Part shown: one piece after another, positions 52,510 through 60,283 of the stretch | How the letters are laid out: each line of letters begins with the position of its first letter | Position numbering within the stretch: the stretch's first letter is position 1 | Assembly: GCA_902797985.1 (NCBI GenBank) | Contig: CADBUZ010000013.1 | Span: forward strand, 1-61,699 | Direction of reading: 5' to 3' | Origin: an uncultured bacterium | GTDB taxonomy: Bacteria; Cyanobacteriota; Vampirovibrionia; Gastranaerophilales; Gastranaerophilaceae | Length of the DNA stretch: 61,699 nt | Made by a program: the position numbers and the translations under genes | Notes under the pieces: model-generated | The model's input: only the letters and a program-made list of their open reading frames with translations | Told to the model about the DNA's origin: nothing | The model's database searches: none

Positions 52510-54285
52510 TTAGTGAGGTTTTACTGTAGATTTAAGGTGTAACTCTCTCATTTGTTGTAAAGATGCTTCACCAGGTGCATCTGACATCAAGCATTTAGCC
52601 CCTGAGTTTTTAGGAAATGCTATTACATCACGAATAGAATCAGTTCTGCACAATAAAGCAACTAATCTGTCTAACCCTATTGCCAAACCTGCATGAGGTG
52701 GAGTACCGTACTGAAGGGCATTAACCATAAATCCAAATTTTTCAGTAGCTTCTTCTTCTGTTAACCCTAAAGCTTTAAATATTTTCTTTTGTACTTCAGG
52801 AGAGTGGATTCTTACAGAACCACCACCTAATTCTGTACCATTATAAACAATATCGTAAGCAATAGATTTAACATTACCTAAATCACCGCTGTCTAATTTG
52901 TCTAAATCTTCCAAGTTAGGAGATGTGAACGGATGGTGCATTGCCATGAATCTGTTTTCTTCATCAGACCATTCAAACATTGGGAAGTCAACAACCCATA
53001 ATAATGCATTATCATCTTCATTGATAAGGTTTAGAGTCTTACCAAAGTGAAGTCTGAGTCTTCCCATAATGTCATAAACAAGTTTTGGTTTATCAGCTAC
53101 AAAGAAGATGATATCCCCTGCTTTTGCTTGAGCTCTTTCTTGAATAGCTTTTGCTTGTTCATCTGTAACGAACTTAAGAACAGGAGATTTAGCTGTTCCG
53201 TCTTCTTGATAAATAATGTTAGCTAATGCTTTAGCACCAAAAGATACTGCTAATTTTGTAATATCATCAATATCTTTTCTTGAATATTTAGCACCGCCTT
53301 CAATTTTAATACCACGAACTATACCACCTGCTTTAAGAGTATTCTTAACAATATCAAAATTAGATTCAAGGATAATATCACCAATATCAAACAATTCTAA
53401 GCCAAATCTTGTATCAGGCTTATCAGAGCCATATTTATCCATTGCTTCTTGCCAAGTGATTCTCTTGAAAGGAGGTTTAACCTCTATACCTGCTTCTTTA
53501 AATGCAGCAGCAACAACGCCTTCTGTTACCTCAATAACGTTGTCTTGATCAACAAAAGACATTTCCATATCTATTTGAGTAAACTCAGGTTGTCTGTCTG
53601 CTCTCAAATCTTCATCACGGAAGCATTTTGCAATTTGATAATATCTTTCAAATCCGCCAACCATCAACAATTGTTTAAAGATTTGAGGGGATTGAGGAAG
53701 CGCATAAAATTTACCTTCTTGGACTCTTGAAGGTACAAGATAATCTCTTGCCCCTTCCGGAGTAGTTTTTATAAGTATTGGAGTTTCAACTTCTAAGAAA
53801 TCTTCTCCGTTTAAATAGTTTCTAACAGCTGTAACGATTTTATGGCGTAAAGTCATGTTATGAAGCATGCTTTCTCTTCTCAAATCTAAATAACGATATT
53901 TTAAACGAACATCTTCTGATACGTTATCGTCATCAAGAACAAAAGGTAAAGTCTTTGCTTCTGATAAAACTTTTGCATATGTTGGGTAAGTTTCAACTTC
54001 ACCTGTAGGCAATTTATCATTATAAGTTTCTTCAGGTCTTTCAGTAACTTTCCCTTTTATGTTAATTACGGATTCAGTTTTTAACTTAGAAAACACTTCG
54101 TGAATTTCAGGATTAATTTGAGGATCCGCTACAAGTTGGAAAAAACCTGTTCTATCTCTTAATTCAACGAAGATAATTCCGCCTAAGTCCCTAACACATG
54201 CTACCCATCCTGAAAGGGTAACTTCTTCTCCGATATTCTTAGCGGTAATCTGACCGCAATTGTGTGATTTTAACGCTGTTTTCAC
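52510..54285 (-). CDS. aspS: Aspartyl-tRNA synthetase
   Basis: Class IIb synthetase charging tRNA-Asp. Anticodon-binding OB fold (VTLSGWVACVRDLGGIIFVELRDRTGFFQLV), motif 2 (FRDEDLRADRQPEFTQIDMEMSFV), the bacterial insertion (GAD) domain around residues 290-420, and motif 3 (GLAIGLDRLVALL). 591 aa is the bacterial-type length (E. coli 590). GTG start with AAGGGAG upstream. Whether it is discriminating or non-discriminating cannot be seen here; gatCAB is not in the window. Confidence 0.97.
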   Translation of the reverse strand: MKTALKSHNCGQITAKNIGEEVTLSGWVACVRDLGGIIFVELRDRTGFFQLVADPQINPEIHEVFSKLKTESVINIKGKVTERPEETYNDKLPTGEVETYPTYAKVLSEAKTLPFVLDDDNVSEDVRLKYRYLDLRRESMLHNMTLRHKIVTAVRNYLNGEDFLEVETPILIKTTPEGARDYLVPSRVQEGKFYALPQSPQIFKQLLMVGGFERYYQIAKCFRDEDLRADRQPEFTQIDMEMSFVDQDNVIEVTEGVVAAAFKEAGIEVKPPFKRITWQEAMDKYGSDKPDTRFGLELFDIGDIILESNFDIVKNTLKAGGIVRGIKIEGGAKYSRKDIDDITKLAVSFGAKALANIIYQEDGTAKSPVLKFVTDEQAKAIQERAQAKAGDIIFFVADKPKLVYDIMGRLRLHFGKTLNLINEDDNALLWVVDFPMFEWSDEENRFMAMHHPFTSPNLEDLDKLDSGDLGNVKSIAYDIVYNGTELGGGSVRIHSPEVQKKIFKALGLTEEEATEKFGFMVNALQYGTPPHAGLAIGLDRLVALLCRTDSIRDVIAFPKNSGAKCLMSDAPGEASLQQMRELHLKSTVKPH

Positions 54286-54522
54286 TATTTTTCTCCCTTG
54301 TTTAATTCTATATGCTAGTAAATAATACCAAAAACATGCTCATTTGTTAAGTGGGAATTTATTCTAAAAGTAAATGCTAAAAAATAGCATGATTTTTATT
54401 CAAAAAAAGCATGCATAAATAAGTCAAATTGCAAGAATTTTTTCAAATATCTTGTCAAGTGTAAAAAACACACATAGCTAGAATCCCAATAATAGTAAGC
54501 ATTTATGGCTAATTTCTATTTA

Positions 54523-54583
54523 TGTTACAAAAGTTAAAAAACCTATTATTTTAATTGACAGTGTCAAAAAAAAAGTTTATAAT
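54523..54583 (+). promoter_or_regulatory. Perfect consensus promoter with upstream palindrome, before the 54656 small ORF
   Basis: TTGACA (54555-54560), exactly 17 bases, TATAAT (54578-54583): all twelve bases match the sigma-70 consensus. Upstream, TGTTACAAAAGTTAA (54523-54537), read on the minus strand as TTAACTTTTGTAACA, is the 6829 operator sequence; it lies 40 bases before the -10. The rest of the gene-free stretch 54286-54655 is AT-rich with nothing else I can name. Confidence 0.75.
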
Positions 54584-54655
54584 GAGTTTATTAGATTATT
54601 GAAGTTTAGTGTATTCTCATAAACGTGTGTGACTTTCCTATAAAAGGAGTAAAAT

Positions 54656-54805
54656 ATGAAAACTGCGTCAAAAGCTAAAGAAATTAAGTCAAGCTTCAAT
54701 GATGAATTTGACAACTATCTAAAGAAGCAATGCATCAAAACAACCTTTAATGGTTCTGAATTAGAAACTTTCTCATGGTACAAAAAAGTTCTTGGTTTAG
54801 TATAA
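54656..54805 (+). CDS. Small protein of 49 aa, strongly expressed by its promoter
   Basis: ATG with a near-perfect ribosome site AAAAGGAG 7 bases upstream and the strongest promoter of the window 75 bases upstream. The protein is a charged helix (MKTASKAKEIKSSFNDEFDN...) followed by a Thr/Phe-rich segment ending FSWYKKVLGLV. No signal peptide. I do not recognise it. Directly downstream is a structured RNA region ending in a terminator, so ORF and RNA are probably on one transcript of about 430 bases. Codon use looks like the neighbours. Confidence 0.7.
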   Translation: MKTASKAKEIKSSFNDEFDNYLKKQCIKTTFNGSELETFSWYKKVLGLV

Positions 54806-54834
54806 TCAAGTTCCATTAATTCAGTGTAAGATCT

Positions 54835-55020
54835 AAAATTAAGGCTACGGCAAGGGGTGGTGCCAATATTTGTAGTGCATTTATTGGGGCGCTTTCGTAG
54901 CATAGCCGAAATGTAAGTATTTCTCGCTAACCCATTTTGCATACTCTAATCCTGTTTTTAATACAGGCTCTGTTGGTGTTGAGGATATTCTCTTGAACCG
55001 GTTTTTCAACACCATCTTTT
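54835..55020 (+). ncRNA. Structured RNA region of unknown family
   Basis: The 235-base stretch between the 49-aa ORF and ilvD has GC-richer islands than its surroundings and several stems: GGCTACG (54843) with CGTAG/TAGCC (54896-54907), GAAAT/ATTTC (54908-54923), CCTGT/ACAGG (54951-54967), and an 8-bp terminator stem GGTGTTGA/TCAACACC (54975-55013). Length (about 180) and position suit a small RNA or a long structured 3' UTR. I tested it by eye against 6S, tmRNA, RNase P, SRP RNA and common riboswitch cores and saw no match. Confidence 0.5.
54975..55020 (+). terminator. Terminator of the 54656/structured-RNA transcript
   Basis: GGTGTTGA (54975-54982) and TCAACACC (55006-55013) form an 8-bp stem around a large internal segment, followed by ATCTTTT. 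Confidence 0.65.
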
Positions 55021-55040
55021 ACTGTTTATTATTTAATTCT

Positions 55041-56693
55041 CTATATAATCGCTCCGTGCGAAGCATCTTGAACAAGCTTTGAATATTTTGACAAATAACC
55101 TGATTTTGTTTTTAATTCAAACGGTTTCAATACTTGTCTTCGTTTTGCTAAAACACTTTCATCTACAAGAAGATTTAATTTTCTGTTTGGTATATCAATT
55201 TCAATAATATCACCATCCTCAACAAGCGCAATATTGCCGTCATTCGCTGCTTCCGGACAAATATGTCCGACGCATATACCTCTTGTACCGCCGGAGAATC
55301 TGCCATCAGTAATCAATGCAACTGTTTTACCTAATCCTTTACCAACTAAAAATGAAGTTGGGGCAAGCATTTCTCTCATGCCAGGAGAACCTTTAGGACC
55401 TTCGTAACGAATAACAATAACATCACCCTCTTTTATTTCATCGTTTTCTAAAGCATTCATAGAGTCTTCTTCAGTATCAAACACTTTTGCTTTACCTTTG
55501 AAATAATAACAACTTTCATCCACACCTGATATTTTTATTACAGCACCATCATGAGCCAAATTACCATATAAAACACCTAAACCCGGTTGAGTTGTAACAG
55601 GTGAACTAACAGGATGTACTAATGACTCATCACTCCATACCCCTTTGATATTCTCACTAATTTTTTTACCCGTAATAGTTTTAACATCGGTAAACTCAGG
55701 GATATCAAAAAGCGTTTTTAATAAAGCCGGCACTCCGCCTGCATTATGAAAATCTGTCATTGTTGGGTTTGCTGACGGATCTAACTTTACGGTCTGTTTG
55801 ATTTTTGAACCTAATTCTTCAAAATCGGACAATGATAAATCTATCTCTGCCGTATTTGCAATTGCAAGCAAATGTAAAACTGAATTAGTAGAACCACCCA
55901 AACACAAATCAGCAATAATTGCATTTCTAAGGCTATCACGGTTTATTATATCAAGAGGTTTAAGATTTTCATTAACTAATTCAACAACCCTCATTCCACT
56001 TTCAAACGCAATTCTTCTTTTTTGAGAAGATGAAGCAAGTGCTGTTGCGCATTCAGGTAAACTCATGCCCATAACTTCTGTTAAACAAGCCATTGTATTT
56101 GCCGTATACATTCCTTGACAAGAACCTGCAGAAGGACAAGATTTCAATTCCAACTCAGTTAACTCATCTTCTGTTATCTGACCTGCTCTATACCTTCCAA
56201 TCCCTTCAAAAGTACCTTTTATCATTGTTAACTTATTTTGTTGACATTCACCATCCATCATAGGACCTGCTGTTACAACAATTGATGGAATATTCAATCT
56301 TGATGCCGCAATTAACATTGCCGGCGTAACTTTATCACAATTCGTTAATAAAACAAGCCCGTCAAGTTGATGAGCATTTGCCATTGTTTCAACACAATCT
56401 GCAATAAGCTCTCTTGAAGGTAAAGAATATCTCATTCCTTCATGTCCCATCGCAATACCGTCGCAAACTACAGGGACTCCAAAAATAAAAGCTTGCCCAC
56501 CTGCAGAATGAACACCTTTTTCAATTTGACGCTCTAAATCACGCATTCCTATATGTCCGGGAACAATATCCGTAAAAGAACTTGCAATTCCAATAAAAGG
56601 TCTGTCTATAACCTTAGGACTAACCCCTGTTGCATATAACAAACTCCTATGTGGCGCTCTTGATATTCCCTTTTTTATATTATCACTTTTCAC
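55041..56693 (-). CDS. ilvD: Dihydroxy-acid dehydratase
   Basis: Fe-S dehydratase of valine, leucine and isoleucine synthesis (third step). Cluster cysteines in [13 protein letters not shown] and [37 protein letters not shown], and [28 protein letters not shown] at the C-terminal catalytic part. 550 aa, near the usual 550-560 of this class. I start at GTG 56693: TTTACA-17-TAAAAT lies 7 bases before it and no ribosome site exists. The longer reading to 56744 would begin upstream of the -35 box. Convergent with the structured RNA. Confidence 0.95.
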   Translation of the reverse strand: MKSDNIKKGISRAPHRSLLYATGVSPKVIDRPFIGIASSFTDIVPGHIGMRDLERQIEKGVHSAGGQAFIFGVPVVCDGIAMGHEGMRYSLPSRELIADCVETMANAHQLDGLVLLTNCDKVTPAMLIAASRLNIPSIVVTAGPMMDGECQQNKLTMIKGTFEGIGRYRAGQITEDELTELELKSCPSAGSCQGMYTANTMACLTEVMGMSLPECATALASSSQKRRIAFESGMRVVELVNENLKPLDIINRDSLRNAIIADLCLGGSTNSVLHLLAIANTAEIDLSLSDFEELGSKIKQTVKLDPSANPTMTDFHNAGGVPALLKTLFDIPEFTDVKTITGKKISENIKGVWSDESLVHPVSSPVTTQPGLGVLYGNLAHDGAVIKISGVDESCYYFKGKAKVFDTEEDSMNALENDEIKEGDVIVIRYEGPKGSPGMREMLAPTSFLVGKGLGKTVALITDGRFSGGTRGICVGHICPEAANDGNIALVEDGDIIEIDIPNRKLNLLVDESVLAKRRQVLKPFELKTKSGYLSKYSKLVQDASHGAII

Positions 56694-56700
56694 AATATAT

Positions 56701-56729
56701 ATTTTAAATTGAATACAATAATTTGTAAA
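56701..56729 (-). promoter_or_regulatory. Leaderless promoter of ilvD
   Basis: Minus strand TTTACA (56729-56724), 17 bases, TAAAAT (56706-56701), 7 bases, GTG. Same geometry as rel and the 30990 gene, here with a GTG start. Confidence 0.6.
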
Positions 56730-56807
56730 TAAAACTTTAATCACATATCCGTCTTAATTTACAAACAAACTTGTTCAAATTATAATGTACAAAAAGCGAG
56801 GTTTTAA

Positions 56808-57899
56808 ATGAAAGTATTAGTAGGTTTATCAGGCGGAGTTGATTCATCCGTAGCAGCACTTCTTCTAAAACAGCAAGGATGCGAAGTTATAGGAGCTACA
56901 ATGTCTATTTGGAGAGATAGAGATGATTTAAACCTTAGTGTGATGAAAGAAAAGAAAACTTGCACACATGGAGCTTGCTATGGTCCTGATGAACAAGAAG
57001 ATATTGATTCTGCCCGTAAAATCGCTGAACAAATTGGTATTCCATACCACGTATTTAAATGCGCTGATGAATATGAACAAATTGTACTTGATAACTTCAA
57101 AGAAGAATATTTGTCAGGGAGAACCCCTAATCCTTGCATCAGATGTAATGCACTTGTAAAATTTGGGATACTGCCATTTCTTGCAAAACAAAACGGATTA
57201 GAATTTGATAAATTTGCGACCGGTCACTATGCCAGAATAGAAGAAAAAGACGGACGATATATGCTAAAAAAAGCGATTGCGCCTAAAAAAGACCAATCTT
57301 ATTTCTTATACAAATTAAAACAAGACCAACTAAAAAATATTATATTCCCTCTTGGTGAATATACAAAAGAAGAAATTCGCCAAATTGCAAAAGATAACGG
57401 TTTAGACGTTTCTGACAAGCCTGATAGTCAAGACTTTTATGAAGGCGATTATAACGAACTTCTTGGAGTTAAAGAGAAAAAAGGCAATATAGTAGATACT
57501 GAAGGTAAAATTTTAGGGGAACACAACGGTATTTGGAATTATACAATAGGGCAAAGAAAAGGTATCGGCATATCTTCTTCTGAACCTCTTTACGTCCTAG
57601 AATTAAGAAAAGACTCTAACGAAGTAGTTGTAGGGTTCAAAGATAAAACATTCAAAAATACCCTTACTGCAACTGAAATCAACTGGGTTTCAATAGAAAA
57701 ATTAAACGAACCAATGAAAGTTCAAGCAAAAATACGTTCAACACAAACCCCTATTGATGCTACAATCTACCCACTTGAAAATGGGGATGTAAAAGTCAAT
57801 TTTGACGACTACCAAAAATCCATTGCTATTGGGCAATCTGTCGTATTCTACAATGACGAATACGTTCTTGGCGGCGGGATAATTGACTCTGTAGAATAA
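56808..57899 (+). CDS. mnmA: tRNA 2-thiouridine(34) synthase, variant without the second catalytic cysteine
   Basis: Adds sulfur to U34 of tRNA-Lys, Glu and Gln. PP-loop LSGGVDSSVAALLL (residues 7-20), the Cys pair PNPCIRCNALVKFG (Cys110, Cys113), TGHYARIE and the C-terminal beta domain with NYTIGQRKGIGISS. 363 aa is normal. Odd: the classical second catalytic Cys (motif SQDICFVPDGDY or STGICFIG) is absent; the sequence reads SDKPDSQDFYEGDYNELLG. Extra cysteines occur at CTHGACYGP (52 and 57). This fits a distinct MnmA subgroup that may use an Fe-S cluster or another sulfur route. Ribosome site GCGAGG. Confidence 0.93.
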   Translation: MKVLVGLSGGVDSSVAALLLKQQGCEVIGATMSIWRDRDDLNLSVMKEKKTCTHGACYGPDEQEDIDSARKIAEQIGIPYHVFKCADEYEQIVLDNFKEEYLSGRTPNPCIRCNALVKFGILPFLAKQNGLEFDKFATGHYARIEEKDGRYMLKKAIAPKKDQSYFLYKLKQDQLKNIIFPLGEYTKEEIRQIAKDNGLDVSDKPDSQDFYEGDYNELLGVKEKKGNIVDTEGKILGEHNGIWNYTIGQRKGIGISSSEPLYVLELRKDSNEVVVGFKDKTFKNTLTATEINWVSIEKLNEPMKVQAKIRSTQTPIDATIYPLENGDVKVNFDDYQKSIAIGQSVVFYNDEYVLGGGIIDSVE

Positions 57900-57906
57900 T
57901 CGTCGT

Positions 57907-57935
57907 TTGACAATATTTTATATTTATTATATTAT
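57907..57935 (+). promoter_or_regulatory. Promoter of the 57972 gene
   Basis: TTGACA (57907-57912), 17 bases, TATTAT (57930-57935). It starts 8 bases after the mnmA stop. A palindrome TTGTTAG-ATTAAC-CTAACAA (57940-57959) sits at the expected transcription start and could be an operator or a 5' hairpin. Confidence 0.6.
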
Positions 57936-57971
57936 TTATTTGTTAGATTAACCTAACAAACAGGAGGATAA

Positions 57972-58481
57972 GTGTTCGTTCAATCAATTAACAACTATCA
58001 AAACAGCGTAAATTTTAATAAACAATATACTAAACCTAGTATTAATTTCACCTCTTTAAAGCCAAACAAACCTGATACTTTTGAAAGGGTAAATTTTGGT
58101 AATAAAGCACCACTTTCACCTGAACAATTAAAACAGATATCTGACCTAAAAGTTTTAACTCATCACATTTACGAATATAAAAAAGGTATACGTCCTTTAT
58201 TTCTGGAAACTTTAAGTTCAAAATACAAAGATGCCGTAAAAGAAAAACTTGAAAAAAATAAAATAGACTATGTAATACACGATTTCAACAAAAAAACCAT
58301 AAATATATATTTTGGAAAGAAAAACTGTGTAGAAGTAGTTCGAACACTAAATCCAAAATTGAGTGACCACACCCCGCAAGAAGATTTTATACTTGGAGTA
58401 CTTTTAGGCTATGATAAAGTTGAACAATGCTCAAGATATCTAAAATTGTGCGACAAAGCTAAGAACAAACATCTTGAATAA
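57972..58481 (+). CDS. Lineage-specific protein with N-terminal INFTS and VNFGN motifs (169 aa)
   Basis: Unrecognised. GTG start with the strong ribosome site AGGAGG. The first 50 residues are polar and Asn-rich with three short phrases of one kind: SVNFNK (12-17), SINFTS (23-28) and VNFGNK (40-45). The rest is a compact alpha/beta-like domain (KDAVKEKLEKNKIDYVIHDFNKKTINIYFGKKNCVEVVRTL...), with three Cys near the C-terminus. There is no Sec signal. The same kind of N-terminus occurs on the 29702 and 60275 proteins. Convergent with coaE, overlapping its end by 23 bases. Confidence 0.78.
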   Translation: MFVQSINNYQNSVNFNKQYTKPSINFTSLKPNKPDTFERVNFGNKAPLSPEQLKQISDLKVLTHHIYEYKKGIRPLFLETLSSKYKDAVKEKLEKNKIDYVIHDFNKKTINIYFGKKNCVEVVRTLNPKLSDHTPQEDFILGVLLGYDKVEQCSRYLKLCDKAKNKHLE

Positions 58482-59034
58482 ATCTTTCAATTTTTTCTAT
58501 ATATTCATCCTTTGTTCCGTTATTTTCAATAACATAATCTGATTTATCGCATTTATCTTGTTGACAACCTTGAGATTGAATACGCTTTTGGGCATATTCT
58601 TCTGTATATCCATTTCTTTCAATCAATCGTTGTAATCGAACATTTTCATCAGACTTTATGAAAATAACTTTATCAAACAAACCTGCCCAACCAACTTCAA
58701 ATAACAAAGGAACCGAGATAAAAACAGCTTTTTCTTTAGAATAAACTTTAAAAGCTGTTTCTATTTCTTCTTTTATTAAAGGATGAACTATACTTTCAAG
58801 CTTAATCTTCATCTCATTATCAGAAAAAACAAGTTTTCCTAACTTATCCTTTGACAATCTGCCAAATTCAAACACATCATAATCAGAAAAGGCTTTAGCT
58901 ACCACAGGATTATCCATCAAAATGTCATGAGTCATCAAATCCGTATCTAGTACAACAAAACCATGTTTTTCTAAAACTTTTTCAAAGGTTGATTTTCCCG
59001 AAGCGATATTTCCCACTATTGCATACTTAATCAT
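58459..59034 (-). CDS. coaE: Dephospho-CoA kinase
   Basis: Last step of coenzyme A synthesis: phosphorylates the 3'-hydroxyl of dephospho-CoA. P-loop AIVGNIASGKSTFEKVL at the N-terminus, LDTDLMTHDIL, IVHPLIKEEI, VFISVPLLFEVGW and the lid region LQRLIERNGYTEEYAQKRI. 191 aa, normal. The true start is ATG 59034 (GGAGAAG ribosome site), overlapping the rluB-like stop by 8 bases; the longer reading to 59058 is not needed. Third gene of a coupled minus-strand trio. Confidence 0.95.
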   Translation of the reverse strand: MIKYAIVGNIASGKSTFEKVLEKHGFVVLDTDLMTHDILMDNPVVAKAFSDYDVFEFGRLSKDKLGKLVFSDNEMKIKLESIVHPLIKEEIETAFKVYSKEKAVFISVPLLFEVGWAGLFDKVIFIKSDENVRLQRLIERNGYTEEYAQKRIQSQGCQQDKCDKSDYVIENNGTKDEYIEKIERFIQDVCS

Positions 59035-59761
59035 TTTTTTGCTTCTCCAACTTTGCAAGATATTGCCTTAAATCTTTAATCTGAGTAGGTTTTATAGGTT
59101 TAATTTGACCTCTTTTTAACCCTTCAATTGAAATTGTTGCATGTTGGATTCTCTTTAACGAAATAACAGGATGTCCTAAATATTCGAACATTTTTCTGAT
59201 TTGTCGGTTTAAACCTTGAGTCAAAACAACCTGCAACATGGTAGAACTATTTGATATCTCGATAATTTGCGCATCTGCATATGCTATTTTACCTTTTTCT
59301 ATCTCAATTCCTTTATACATAGTATCCAAATCGTTCACATTCACTTTTCCTTCAACTGATACTATGTAAACCTTTGTGACCTTCACGGAAGGATGTGTAA
59401 GTTGATTAATCAACTCACCATCATTTGTCATTATAAGAAGCCCTGTTGAATCTTTGTCTAATCTGCCGACAGGCTTTAACTCTTGTAATTCTTTTGGAAT
59501 TACATCATATATAGTTTTTCTTCCTTTTTCATCTTCAGAAGTGGTAATGTATCCGGCAGGCTTATAAAATTTGTAATACTCAAGTTTTTTTGGATGAATT
59601 AACACCTTGTTTACAAACACCTTATCCTTTGAACCGACCTGAAAACCCAATTCTTTTACTATTTTCCCATTAACATTTACAACGCCGCTTTCAATAAGCT
59701 CATCAGCTTTTCTGCGAGAGCATAACCCTGATGAAGCTATATATTTATTTAATCGTTGCAT
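59027..59761 (-). CDS. RsuA/RluB-family pseudouridine synthase
   Basis: Isomerises uridine in rRNA. N-terminal S4 RNA-binding domain (QRLNKYIASSGLCSRRKADELIESGVVNVNG), then the catalytic domain with the Asp motif PVGRLDKDSTGLLIMTNDGEL (Asp near residue 101) and LTQGLNRQIRKMFEYLGHPVISLKRI. 244 aa is typical of the RsuA/RluB/RluE/RluF group, and I cannot tell which rRNA site from sequence alone; RluB-like is most likely in a non-proteobacterium. Start overlaps the stop of the thioesterase gene by 13 bases. Confidence 0.92.
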   Translation of the reverse strand: MQRLNKYIASSGLCSRRKADELIESGVVNVNGKIVKELGFQVGSKDKVFVNKVLIHPKKLEYYKFYKPAGYITTSEDEKGRKTIYDVIPKELQELKPVGRLDKDSTGLLIMTNDGELINQLTHPSVKVTKVYIVSVEGKVNVNDLDTMYKGIEIEKGKIAYADAQIIEISNSSTMLQVVLTQGLNRQIRKMFEYLGHPVISLKRIQHATISIEGLKRGQIKPIKPTQIKDLRQYLAKLEKQKND

Positions 59762-60168
59762 ATTACATCCTCGGTAAAAATTTCTTTTAAAACTTCAGGG
59801 AATCTTCTATATAGCTTTCCTTCGTTATTAACTGCTACACCCACAAGCTCTGCATCCGTATGAACTTGTCCCGTTTCAGCATTACTTATAACCTGATGAA
59901 ACGTAACAGAAATAGGTGTTATTCTGGAAATAGTTGTCTTTACACTGATTTTTTCACCAATTTTTGCTGATGATTTATATCTTATATTCAATGATGAAAC
60001 AGGGAGCAACACATCCTTATTTTCTTTCAAATCATTAAAATCAACACCAATTTCTTCACACAAAAGAACTCGGCCTTTTTCCATCCATCTTAAATACGCA
60101 CCATGCCACACAACACCATAAGCATCTGTGTCACCATAATATACATTGTCTTCGAATACATTCTTCAT
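59749..60168 (-). CDS. YbgC/4HBT-family acyl-CoA thioesterase
   Basis: Hot-dog fold thioesterase of the YbgC (Tol-Pal-associated) branch, which cleaves acyl-CoA or acyl-ACP. Motif VYYGDTDAYGVVWHGAYLRWMEKGR near residues 9-33, with catalytic Asp at YGDTDAYG, and SLNIRYKSSAKIGEKISVKTTISR. 139 aa, normal. There is no ribosome site; TAAAAT lies 6 bases before the ATG. First gene of the coupled trio with the RluB-like and coaE genes. No tolQRA/pal is nearby, so a Tol link is not shown. Confidence 0.88.
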   Translation of the reverse strand: MKNVFEDNVYYGDTDAYGVVWHGAYLRWMEKGRVLLCEEIGVDFNDLKENKDVLLPVSSLNIRYKSSAKIGEKISVKTTISRITPISVTFHQVISNAETGQVHTDAELVGVAVNNEGKLYRRFPEVLKEIFTEDVICND

Positions 60169-60174
60169 ATCACA

Positions 60175-60180
60175 ATTTTA
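60175..60180 (-). promoter_or_regulatory. -10 box of a possible leaderless promoter for the YbgC-like gene
   Basis: Minus strand TAAAAT, then 6 bases (TGTGAT), then ATG. The -35 is weak (TACATA at 17 bases). Confidence 0.4.
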
Positions 60181-60226
60181 TCATAAATTATTATTTTTAT
60201 GTATTTTTGTAAACTATATATTTCAT

Positions 60227-60283
60227 ATAAGCAAAAAATATTTTTATGAATTTTATATAAGCAAGGTCTTTTTTATGAATATA
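60227..60283 (+). repeat. Imperfect direct repeat in the leader of the 60275 gene
   Basis: ATATAAGCAA...TTTTTATGAAT occurs twice in a row (from 60227 and from 60254). The second copy contains the start codon of the 60275 gene and the first has an ATG at the matching place, out of the coding frame. It may have arisen by a duplication of the translation start region. Confidence 0.5.

Noticed and set aside
54853-54866. AAGGGGTGGTGCC resembles the T-box core AGGGTGGNACC
   Set aside because: A T-box must lie in the leader of an amino-acid or synthetase gene on the same strand. Here a terminator and the convergent ilvD follow, there is no specifier stem upstream, and the match is only approximate.
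54715-54942. 75-codon frame on the minus strand over the small ORF and structured RNA
   Set aside because: It lies opposite the 49-aa ORF that has promoter and ribosome site, and it has neither itself.
60146-60274. Longer start of the HNH gene
   Set aside because: It overlaps the divergent YbgC-like gene, lacks a ribosome site, and adds a Phe/Tyr-rich segment unlike the polar N-termini of similar proteins here.
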